Source: Bacteroides sp. CAG:144 (GTDB lineage Bacteria; Bacteroidota; Bacteroidia; Bacteroidales; UBA11471). From it: DNA of 5,698 nucleotides. The stretch spans positions 46,498 through 52,195 of the forward strand of contig HF999743.1 of assembly GCA_000434215.1 (NCBI GenBank). Reading direction: 5' to 3'. Shown here piece by piece: positions 1 to 5,698 of the stretch. The notes under the pieces were generated by a model, which was not told the DNA's origin, ran no database searches, and was given only the letters and a program-made list of their open reading frames with translations. How positions within the stretch are numbered: the stretch's first letter is position 1; each line of letters begins with the position of its first letter. The position numbers and the translations under genes are program-made.

Positions 1-1
1 C

Positions 2-1147
2 ACCATGCCGGGATTTGCCGGCTCGTCGGCTTATTACCTCCGCTATATGGATCCCCACAACGATGCAGCTCTCGTATCGGAAGATGCCGACACCTATTGG
101 CGCAATGTCGACCTCTATATCGGAGGAACCGAACATGCCACAGGACACCTTATTTATAGCCGATTCTGGAACAAATTCCTGTTCGATTTAGGATTTGTCT
201 GCGAAGACGAACCGTTCAAAAAGCTCGTCAACCAGGGTATGATACAAGGTCGTTCCAACTTTGTGTACCGTATCAAAGACACCAATACGTTCGTCTCGTA
301 CAATCTCAAAGGTCAATACGAAACGACTCCCATACACGTAGATGTAAACATCGTAAGCAACGATGTTCTCGACATCGAGGCTTTCCGTAACTGGCGGCCC
401 GACTATAAAAATGCCGAGTTCATACTCGAAGATGGCCGTTACATCTGCGGCTGGGCCGTAGAAAAAATGTCGAAATCGATGTACAACGTCGTCAATCCCG
501 ACGACATCGTAGAGCGTTACGGAGCCGATACGCTGCGCCTCTACGAAATGTTCCTCGGGCCTATCGAACAAAGCAAGCCGTGGGATACCAACGGTATCGA
601 CGGCGTGCACCGCTTCCTGAAAAAATTCTGGAATCTTTTCTTCGACGGCGACCAACTTGCCATTACCGACAGCAAACCTTCGAAAGAGGAACTCAAAAGC
701 CTGCACAAACTTATCAAGAAAGTAAGTGGCGACATCGAGACATTCTCTTACAATACGTCGGTAAGCGCCTTTATGATATGTGTCAATGAGTTGTCGGCAC
801 TGAAATGCCGTAACCGCCATATTCTCGAACCGATTGTCGTACTGCTCGCGCCTTTCACTCCGCATCTCAGCGAAGAGTTATGGCACGCTTTGGGACACAA
901 TACGACCGTATGCGATGCCCAATGGCCTGCATATAACGAAGAATACCTCAAAGAAGATACCGTCAATTACGCCGTATCATTTAATGGGAAAGTACGGTTC
1001 AATCTCGAATTTCCGTCCGAAGCCCCCCGGGACGAGATAGAAAAAGCAGTACTCGCTCACGAAAATTCAGCAAAATGGCTCGACGGGAAAACTCCTAAAA
1101 AGATTATTGTCGTACCGGGTAAACTCATCAATATCGTCGTGGGATAA
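2..1147 (+). CDS. leuS: Leucyl-tRNA synthetase, C-terminal part (5' end outside window)
   Basis: This cytoplasmic class I aminoacyl-tRNA synthetase charges tRNA-Leu with leucine using ATP. The reading frame is already open at the window edge (codon ACC at 2-4), so the ATG at position 5 is an internal Met, not the start. Numbering residues from that Met, visible landmarks are: the catalytic-domain segment [11 protein letters not shown] (about 38-48), an insertion typical of the leucine-specific region before the catalytic loop (about 85-150), the KMSKS ATP-binding signature at 154-158 (bases 464-478), the helical anticodon-binding domain (about 190-320), and the C-terminal tRNA-binding domain starting near SFNGKVR and ending [11 protein letters not shown]. 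The HIGH motif and most of the CP1 editing domain lie upstream; from the family's usual size of 850-950 residues, somewhat more than half the protein is missing. A terminator follows directly. Identification is firm from motifs and the close match to the family's C-terminal pattern. Confidence 0.97.
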   Translation, partial: TMPGFAGSSAYYLRYMDPHNDAALVSEDADTYWRNVDLYIGGTEHATGHLIYSRFWNKFLFDLGFVCEDEPFKKLVNQGMIQGRSNFVYRIKDTNTFVSYNLKGQYETTPIHVDVNIVSNDVLDIEAFRNWRPDYKNAEFILEDGRYICGWAVEKMSKSMYNVVNPDDIVERYGADTLRLYEMFLGPIEQSKPWDTNGIDGVHRFLKKFWNLFFDGDQLAITDSKPSKEELKSLHKLIKKVSGDIETFSYNTSVSAFMICVNELSALKCRNRHILEPIVVLLAPFTPHLSEELWHALGHNTTVCDAQWPAYNEEYLKEDTVNYAVSFNGKVRFNLEFPSEAPRDEIEKAVLAHENSAKWLDGKTPKKIIVVPGKLINIVVG

Positions 1148-1171
1148 TACCCGATCAATCTTTTCTTCCCT

Positions 1172-1205
1172 AAAAGGCTGTACCAAGAATGGTATAGCCT
1201 TTTTT
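1172..1205 (+). terminator. Intrinsic terminator of leuS
   Basis: The sequence folds into a 13-bp stem (1172-1184 with 1191-1203) containing one G-T wobble and a 6-nt loop, AAGAAT. A T-run at 1200-1205 follows and partly overlaps the 3' arm. It lies 24 nt after the leuS stop codon. The 5' arm begins with AAAA, so the reverse strand also gives a hairpin followed by a short U-run, and the element might stop transcription in both directions. The structure is seen directly; function is inferred. Confidence 0.9.
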
Positions 1206-1375
1206 ATCATCGTTGCAAACAGAAGCATAGCCTCTTGCTCCCAAATACCTGATCCATAAAAAGACAACGCAGATAATAAAGACCCATCAGGTTGAAACTT
1301 TTACTCAAAAAGACAATATATGATGCTATGCAGAGCGATAGCAAAACATCTTCCTCGAACATGTTTTACAGTTGT
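1206..1375. other. Intergenic stretch with no recognisable gene
   Basis: There is no coding region with a plausible start, length or composition on either strand, and no RNA gene that I recognise. The only structure noticed is a short inverted repeat, AAAACAT (1343-1349) and ATGTTTT (1361-1367), around an 11-nt loop that contains TTCCTCG. Both AAAACAT and TTCCTCG recur inside the repeat array downstream, so the last 35 bases may be a decayed edge of that array. Confidence 0.6.
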
Positions 1376-1461
1376 GTCATTCTGAATAGGACGAAGTGTA
1401 ATGAAGAATCTCAACCTAAGTAGTAGTAACATGAGATTCCTCGCTAACGCTTCGGAATGAC
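1376..1461 (+). repeat. Palindromic unit A1
   Basis: Left arm 1376-1412 runs from GTCATTCTGA to GAAGAATCTC; right arm 1433-1461 runs from GAGATTCCTC to CGGAATGAC. The arms pair at both ends (GTCATTC with GAATGAC, GAATCTC with GAGATTC) around a 20-nt loop, while their central parts do not match. It is the most diverged of the three A copies, with three substitutions in the left arm and a changed core in the right arm compared with A2. Confidence 0.85.
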
Positions 1462-1488
1462 AAAAGGCTACCGCCCTTGAAAACGCAT

Positions 1489-1525
1489 GTCATTCTGAAC
1501 ATAACATAGCGGAGTGAAGAATCTC
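1489..1525 (+). repeat. Solitary left-arm repeat B1
   Basis: It has the same first ten bases (GTCATTCTGA) and last ten bases (GAAGAATCTC) as the left arms of the A units and the same 37-bp length, but a different core. No matching right arm follows; the next element is A2 after a 12-bp spacer. It is identical to B2. Confidence 0.8.
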
Positions 1526-1537
1526 TTACCAAAACAT

Positions 1538-1622
1538 GTCATTCTGAATGGAACGAAGTGAAATGAAGAATCTCAACCTAAGTAGTAGTAACATGAGATT
1601 CCTCGCATTCGCTCGGAATGAC
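1538..1622 (+). repeat. Palindromic unit A2 (most intact)
   Basis: Left arm 1538-1574 and right arm 1595-1622 flank a 20-nt loop. The outer ends GTCATTC/GAATGAC and inner ends GAATCTC/GAGATTC are complementary; the inner ten bases of the two arms pair at nine positions. The right-arm core CATTCGCTCGG differs from that of A1. Confidence 0.87.
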
Positions 1623-1649
1623 AAAAGGCTACCACCTTTGAAAACGCAT

Positions 1650-1686
1650 GTCATTCTGAACATAACATAGCGGAGTGAAGAATCTC
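1650..1686 (+). repeat. Solitary left-arm repeat B2
   Basis: This is an exact copy of B1 (37 of 37 bases), followed by the same 12-bp spacer TTACCAAAACAT. It has no right arm. Confidence 0.8.
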
Positions 1687-1698
1687 TTACCAAAACAT

Positions 1699-1770
1699 GT
1701 CATTCTGAATGGAACGAAGTGAAATGAAGAATCTCAACCTAAGTAGTACCTCGCATTCGCTCGGAATGAC
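1699..1770 (+). repeat. Palindromic unit A3 with internal deletion
   Basis: The left arm 1699-1735 is identical to that of A2. A 13-bp deletion relative to A2, between bases 1748 and 1749, removes most of the loop and the inner GAGATT box of the right arm. The outer right arm (CTCGCATTCG...GGAATGAC, to 1770) remains, so only the base of the stem can still pair. Confidence 0.83.
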
Positions 1771-1776
1771 ATAACT

Positions 1777-1873
1777 GTCATTCTGACGACCACAAGGGAG
1801 GAAGAATCTCTTTTCAACGAACGAGTGCACCGGGATTCCTCTCACTCGACCATAGGTCTCGGTTCGGAACGAC
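1777..1873 (+). repeat. Diverged palindromic unit C
   Basis: It lies 6 bp after A3. The left arm 1777-1810 keeps GTCATTCTGA and GAAGAATCTC but has a shorter, unrelated core. The right arm starts at GGGATTCCTC (1832) and ends CGGAACGAC (1873), with a longer core than in A1 or A2. It belongs to the same family by its conserved ends but is not part of the 161-bp tandem period. Confidence 0.72.
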
Positions 1874-1918
1874 AAATGAAACCGAATTGTCATACAGTTG
1901 TTACCGAAACGTCAACGC

Positions 1919-1955
1919 TTTGCATTTATCCTGTAATGAGAAAGAGCGACTTTTG
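1919..1955 (+). promoter_or_regulatory. Weak candidate promoter for the receptor operon
   Basis: GACTTTTG at 1948-1955 matches the Bacteroidota -7 consensus TAnnTTTG at all but the first position. A TTTG at 1919-1922 could be the -33 box, but the 25-nt gap between boxes is longer than the usual 19-21. Transcription would then begin around 1960, leaving a leader of about 20 nt before the ATG at 1980. A promoter is expected in this gap because a strong terminator closes leuS, but this placement is tentative. Confidence 0.25.
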
Positions 1956-1979
1956 CTGTCGAAAAATTATGGGAATCAA

Positions 1980-4784
1980 ATGAAACGCTTTACAAAAATT
2001 ATCACTGTCATCTGCCTTCTTCTCACCATGCCTGTCGCAGCCCGGTGCGCTGTGATAAAAGGTACTGTAAAAGACATCTCTACCGGTGAACCTCTGGCCG
2101 GAGCCACTGTATCGGTCGTAGGAACGACCACTGCCGCTTTTACCGACGAAACAGGAAGTTTCGAATTGAAAAATTTGAAAATAGGTTCTTATACCCTTAT
2201 CATCAACTACATTTCTTATCAAAGCGAAACGCTCTCGGACTTGAAAGTTCTCGAAAGCACGCCACTCGTTCTCGACATCAGACTCAAACCCGACGATCAG
2301 ACCCTCGATGAAGTCGTCGTCGTAGGACAAATGCGTCGAAATACCGAACTCGGCATGATAGCGGCGACCAAAACCAGCCTCGTGATACAGAACGGTGTAT
2401 CGTCGCAACAAATAAAAATAGCTCAGGACAAAGATGCGTCCGAAGCCATACGCCGCGTACCGGGTATCAGTATCATCGACAATAAGTTTGTGATGGTAAG
2501 AGGCCTTTCGCAACGCTACAACAACGTTTGGATCAATGGCAGTGCCGTACCCAGCACCGAGGCCGACTCACGAGCATTCTCTTTCGACATCATACCCAGC
2601 TCGCAACTCGAAAACATTGCCATCGTAAAATCGCCCGCACCCGAGTATCCGGCCGATTTCAGCGGCGGATTCATTCTGCTCACAACCAAAGATCTGCCTG
2701 CCGAAAACAGCTTTACGCTATCGGTGGGGGGAAACATCAACGATGCGACCCACTTCCATGACTTCAAGCATAATAAAGGTAGTAAAACCGACTTTTTGGG
2801 ATTCGACAACGGTTTGCGCCATCTCGACGGTGGTATGGACGCCGCACTCAAACCCATAGCCGGCGACGGTATCGACTTGCAAGGAAACGGATTCAACAAC
2901 GACTGGAAGGTACGCACCATGCACCCGGTCGGCGATCTGAGCATAAGCGCCGATGTAAGCCGCATACGCCGCCTTTCGGCCGGAGGGAAAATAGGTCTTA
3001 TCGGAGCCATCAATTACAGCAACAGTTTCAAAACCTACCTCGATATGGAAAATTCGATGTTCGGCGCTTACGATACCGACAACGACCGCAGCAATTATCT
3101 GCGACGCAGTGTCGACGATCAGTACAACCATACAGCCCGCATAGGTGCGTTGCTGAACATAACGTTCATTCCCAAAAACGAAAACAACCGCTTCGAGTTC
3201 AAAAACATCTTCAACCAAATAGGTACCGACCGCTATACCTACCGTACCGGCATCAGTGCGCAAAACAATCACGAAGAAAATGCCGAGTACTATTATAGCA
3301 GCCGCACGACCTACAACGGACAATTTACGGGTAAACATACATTCGAAAACGATTATTTCGATTGGAGTGCAGGATATGCCTATGCCAACCGCCTGTTGCC
3401 CGACCGCCGCAAATATCTCATAGATGACGCGCTCGAAACCGGCGTTCTCGCACTCTCTACCGGAAACGACATCACACGCGAATTTACCCGTCTCGACGAG
3501 CACATCGCTTCGGCAAACGTCAACTACCGCCACGATTTCGAGTGGGGAGCTTTCAACCCTTCCATTAAAGCAGGAGCGTATGGCGAATACCGCACGAGAA
3601 GTTACCGTACCCGTAGTTTTATCTATAACTGGAATTACAACCATAACACGCTACCCGAAGGGTTCCGCCACATGGACCTCCCCACCGAACTGCTTACCGA
3701 TGCAAATTACGGGGCCGACAAACTCTATTTGCTCGAAGAGGTGAAAATGCGCAACAACTACGACGGCAACAATCTGCTGGGTGCCGGGTATGTGGGCATA
3801 AACCTGCCGTGGGGCGGTTTCAACCTTTACGCCGGTGTCCGTTTCGAGCACAACGATATGGAACTTATCCGCAATACCCGGGATTACGAAAAAAGCCCAC
3901 AAAGCACACATTATAAATACAATGACTTTTTCCCTTCGGTAAACGCTACCTACAAGTTCAACGAGGAACATCAGTTGCGCGCCTCTTACGGTAAATCGGT
4001 AAACCGCCCCGAATTCCGAGAAGTTTCTCCTTCGGTATTTTATGATTTCGATCTCGCTTCGAACGTACAAGGTAATACCGAATTACGTCCCTGCTATGTG
4101 CAGAACATCGACCTGCGTTACGAATGGTATCCCACAAAAGGCGAACAAATATCGGTCGCTCTCTTCTACAAACATTTCGATGACCCCATAGAATGGACCT
4201 ATACCGTAACCGGGGGTACCGACCTTGTTTATTCTTATCGCAACGCCGACGGAGCATACAGCTACGGACTCGAAGTCGACATACGCAAAAACCTCGCATT
4301 CATGGGTATGCCATCGTTCGACTTCGTATTCAACGGCGCCCTTATCAAGAGTCTTGTAGAATTTCCCGAAGGAGATAGGGAAGAAGACCGTCCCATGCAG
4401 GGACAATCGCCCTACCTCATCAACACGGGTCTTTCCTATCGTAACGAAAAGACAGGCATCACTGCTGCCGTATTCTACAACCGCATAGGTAAACGCATAG
4501 CTGGTGTAGGCCGCTACATAGGAAGCAGCGGTAACGAAGAGACCGTTCGCATACCCGATTCCTATGAAATGCCACGCGATGTCATAGACCTGAGCCTTTC
4601 ATGGAAAGCTAAAAAACATTGGGAAATAAAATGCGGTGTCCGCGACCTGCTGGCCGACAAAGTAACATTTATGCAACGCGACAAAATCACGACCAAAGAC
4701 GGACAGAAAAAAGAAATCGAAGAAATAACCCGACAGTACAAACCGGGCCGTAATTTCCACCTCTCGGTAAGCTACACGTTCTAA
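1980..4784 (+). CDS. TonB-dependent outer-membrane receptor with N-terminal carboxypeptidase-regulatory-like domain
   Basis: This 934-residue protein should import a scarce substrate across the outer membrane using energy passed from TonB-ExbB-ExbD. A Sec signal peptide (MKRFTKII... with a hydrophobic core at about 7-18) is probably cleaved after residue 21 or 24. Next come a carboxypeptidase-regulatory-like beta domain (about 26-103), a TonB-box-like LDEVVVVGQ at 109-117, a plug domain (about 140-238; landmarks IRRVPGI, VMVRGLSQRYNNVWING, DFSGGF), and a long beta-barrel ending in the aromatic pattern SVSYTF recognised by the BAM machinery. The frame extends upstream to 1887, but the ATG at 1980 is preferred because it starts a proper signal peptide; the preceding GGGAA is only a weak ribosome site. 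The lipoprotein gene follows after 71 nt. The family call is firm. The substrate (metal chelate, cofactor, glycan or other) is unknown, and its partner is not SusD-like. Confidence 0.95.
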   Translation: MKRFTKIITVICLLLTMPVAARCAVIKGTVKDISTGEPLAGATVSVVGTTTAAFTDETGSFELKNLKIGSYTLIINYISYQSETLSDLKVLESTPLVLDIRLKPDDQTLDEVVVVGQMRRNTELGMIAATKTSLVIQNGVSSQQIKIAQDKDASEAIRRVPGISIIDNKFVMVRGLSQRYNNVWINGSAVPSTEADSRAFSFDIIPSSQLENIAIVKSPAPEYPADFSGGFILLTTKDLPAENSFTLSVGGNINDATHFHDFKHNKGSKTDFLGFDNGLRHLDGGMDAALKPIAGDGIDLQGNGFNNDWKVRTMHPVGDLSISADVSRIRRLSAGGKIGLIGAINYSNSFKTYLDMENSMFGAYDTDNDRSNYLRRSVDDQYNHTARIGALLNITFIPKNENNRFEFKNIFNQIGTDRYTYRTGISAQNNHEENAEYYYSSRTTYNGQFTGKHTFENDYFDWSAGYAYANRLLPDRRKYLIDDALETGVLALSTGNDITREFTRLDEHIASANVNYRHDFEWGAFNPSIKAGAYGEYRTRSYRTRSFIYNWNYNHNTLPEGFRHMDLPTELLTDANYGADKLYLLEEVKMRNNYDGNNLLGAGYVGINLPWGGFNLYAGVRFEHNDMELIRNTRDYEKSPQSTHYKYNDFFPSVNATYKFNEEHQLRASYGKSVNRPEFREVSPSVFYDFDLASNVQGNTELRPCYVQNIDLRYEWYPTKGEQISVALFYKHFDDPIEWTYTVTGGTDLVYSYRNADGAYSYGLEVDIRKNLAFMGMPSFDFVFNGALIKSLVEFPEGDREEDRPMQGQSPYLINTGLSYRNEKTGITAAVFYNRIGKRIAGVGRYIGSSGNEETVRIPDSYEMPRDVIDLSLSWKAKKHWEIKCGVRDLLADKVTFMQRDKITTKDGQKKEIEEITRQYKPGRNFHLSVSYTF

Positions 4785-4810
4785 AAGGATAACCATTTCA
4801 AAATAGAATC

Positions 4811-4833
4811 ATAATTGTTCCGAAAGGAATTAT
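4811..4833 (+). other. Small hairpin between receptor and lipoprotein genes
   Basis: ATAA (4811-4814) pairs with TTAT (4830-4833) and TTCC (4818-4821) with GGAA (4826-4829), leaving a TTG bulge on the 5' side and a GAAA tetraloop of the GNRA type. No T-run follows, so it is not a standard terminator. It could mark an mRNA processing or stability point that sets the ratio of the two proteins, but an AT-rich stem this short may also occur by chance. Confidence 0.35.
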
Positions 4834-4855
4834 CAAATCAAAAACAAAACAGAAA

Positions 4856-5698
4856 ATGAAATCAAGAAAATTTCTGAGTTGGGCATTCATTGCCCTCTTA
4901 TGCGGAGCCGTTACGGCTTGCAGCGACGACGATGACAACAACGATGGAGGAAACGGAGGAAACCAAAGCAGCAACGGTCTGTTGTTCGACGGCAACGTTA
5001 TCGGCAACGGCGATCAGGAGTTCGTCTTTACCGGAAAACAAACACTCTCCGAAGGCACTTACTTGCTCAAAGGCTGGGTTTACATCGCCAGTGGAGCCGA
5101 ACTCACCATCGAACCGGGCACCGTCATCAAAGGCGACAAACAAACCAAAGCCGCTCTCATTGTAGAACCCGGCGGAAAACTCTATGCTCAGGGTACTGCC
5201 CAGAAACCCATCGTATTTACCTCGGAAGAGGCCAAAGGCAACCGTAAACCGGGCGACTGGGGCGGACTCATCATCTGCGGTAACGCCCGTAACAATCAGG
5301 GACAAATGCAAATCGAGGGCGGTCCCCGTACCAAACACGGTGGCAGCAATGACAGCGACAACTCGGGTATCATCAGCTATGTACGTGTAGAATTTGCCGG
5401 TTATCCTTTCGAACGCGACAAGGAAATCAACGGTATTACATTCGGCTCGGTAGGTAGCGGTACGCAAGTAGACCACTTACAGGTATCATACTGCAATGAC
5501 GACTCTTACGAGTGGTTCGGCGGTACGGTCAATGCCAAATACCTCGTCGCTTACAAAGGTTGGGACGATGAGTTCGACACCGACAACGGATTCTCGGGCA
5601 AGGTACAATTCGGCCTCAGCGTGCGCGACTCCCGTATTGCCGATACATCGCAATCAAACGGCTTCGAATCGGACAATTGCGCCGACGGCGCCGCTGTC
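4856..5698 (+). CDS. Surface-exposed lipoprotein with beta-helix-like repeats, partial (3' end outside window)
   Basis: 281 codons are visible with no stop. The ATG at 4856 follows an A-rich leader typical of Bacteroidota and begins a type II signal peptide with lipobox VTAC; Cys22 is the expected lipidated residue. It is followed by SDDDDNND, the acidic lipoprotein export signal that sends such proteins to the cell surface, then a Gly/Asn-rich linker (about 28-41). Residues about 60-145 have the pattern YLLKGWVYI..GAELTIEPGTVIKGD...ALIVEPGGKLYAQGT..KPIVFTS...GDWGGLIICG, suggesting right-handed parallel beta-helix coils. Conserved-looking acidic and aromatic motifs follow: NDDSYEWFGG (214-223), GWDDEFDTDNGFSG (235-248) and SNGFESDN (267-274). 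From memory it resembles a Bacteroidota family of roughly 400-480 residues with no established function. It probably captures or presents a ligand to the adjacent receptor; that role is inferred from gene order. Confidence 0.88.
   Translation, partial: MKSRKFLSWAFIALLCGAVTACSDDDDNNDGGNGGNQSSNGLLFDGNVIGNGDQEFVFTGKQTLSEGTYLLKGWVYIASGAELTIEPGTVIKGDKQTKAALIVEPGGKLYAQGTAQKPIVFTSEEAKGNRKPGDWGGLIICGNARNNQGQMQIEGGPRTKHGGSNDSDNSGIISYVRVEFAGYPFERDKEINGITFGSVGSGTQVDHLQVSYCNDDSYEWFGGTVNAKYLVAYKGWDDEFDTDNGFSGKVQFGLSVRDSRIADTSQSNGFESDNCADGAAV

Larger units (their letters stand above)
1376..1770. repeat. Tandem array of palindromic repeats, 161-162 bp period, about 2.4 copies
   Basis: One period is a palindromic unit (A, about 85 bp), a 27-bp spacer beginning AAAAGGCTACC, a solitary 37-bp left arm (B), and a 12-bp spacer TTACCAAAACAT. 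Order seen: A1 1376-1461, B1 1489-1525, A2 1538-1622, B2 1650-1686, A3 1699-1770. Period is 162 bp from A1 to A2 and 161 bp from A2 to A3. A 111-bp block is identical between 1477-1587 and 1638-1748, showing recent duplication. Every left arm starts GTCATTCTGA and ends GAAGAATCTC. These are not CRISPR repeats: units are palindromic, unequal in length, and the spacers are also repeated. No open reading frame crosses them convincingly. Confidence 0.9.

Noticed and set aside
5..40. Ala in place of the Trp seen in the E. coli LeuRS SSWYY motif (here SSAYYLRY)
   Set aside because: From memory this occurs in other Bacteroidales LeuRS proteins, so it is probably a lineage trait and not a defect; I could not verify it.
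188..865. Long open frame on the minus strand (225 codons)
   Set aside because: It lies antisense inside leuS, whose plus-strand product is unmistakable; it is a shadow frame.
1067..1267. Short minus-strand open frame over the leuS end
   Set aside because: It runs through the leuS 3' end and the terminator stem, with no start signal or recognisable protein features.
1376..1770. CRISPR array
   Set aside because: The repeats are internally palindromic and alternate between two types, and the intervening segments are themselves copies of each other. There are no unique spacers of constant length and no cas genes.
1687..1893. Short minus-strand open frame over the repeats
   Set aside because: It is made almost entirely of repeat units A3 and C, and the tandem copies upstream do not keep a frame.
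1887..1979. Upstream extension of the receptor to the TTG at 1887
   Set aside because: It would put 31 mostly polar residues before a good signal peptide, and it overlaps the expected promoter region.
2037..2054. Possible lipobox at Cys23 of the receptor
   Set aside because: The residue before the Cys is Arg, which does not fit a lipobox, and TonB-dependent barrels use a signal peptidase I site.
2718..3644. 308-codon minus-strand open frame inside the receptor gene
   Set aside because: It is antisense to a fully supported receptor coding frame, with no domain or signal that I recognise; it is a shadow frame of the codon pattern.
4898..5476. 192-codon minus-strand open frame near the right end
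   Set aside because: The plus strand here encodes a lipoprotein with a signal peptide, lipobox and continuous frame to the window edge; the minus frame is its shadow.

Overview
The window looks like chromosomal DNA from a member of the order Bacteroidales (phylum Bacteroidota). Three things point there: the LeuRS sequence type; a TonB-dependent receptor that carries an N-terminal carboxypeptidase-regulatory-like domain; and a lipoprotein whose mature N-terminus is Cys-Ser-Asp-Asp-Asp-Asp, a Bacteroidota surface-export signature. The A-rich leader before the lipoprotein start and the lack of strong Shine-Dalgarno sites agree with this. I cannot name the genus.

Layout, all on the plus strand. 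Positions 2-1147 are the 3' part of leuS (leucyl-tRNA synthetase), followed by a strong intrinsic terminator at 1172-1205. Positions 1206-1979 hold no credible gene. Their second half (1376-1873) is an array of short palindromic repeats: three full or damaged palindromes alternating with two solitary left arms in a 161-162 bp tandem period, then one diverged palindrome. Positions 1980-4784 encode a complete 934-residue TonB-dependent outer-membrane receptor. After a 71-nt gap containing a small hairpin, a surface lipoprotein begins at 4856 and is still open at the end of the window (281 codons visible).

How the parts relate: leuS is a housekeeping gene insulated by its terminator. The receptor and lipoprotein are probably one operon, an outer-membrane import pair comparable in logic to SusC/SusD, although the lipoprotein is not SusD-like. 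The substrate cannot be read from the sequence. The repeat array ends about 106 bp before the receptor start, so it sits directly against the region where the operon promoter should lie.

I see no CRISPR array, tRNA, rRNA, transposase or defence genes. The points most worth a second look are the repeat array and the uncharacterised receptor-lipoprotein pair.
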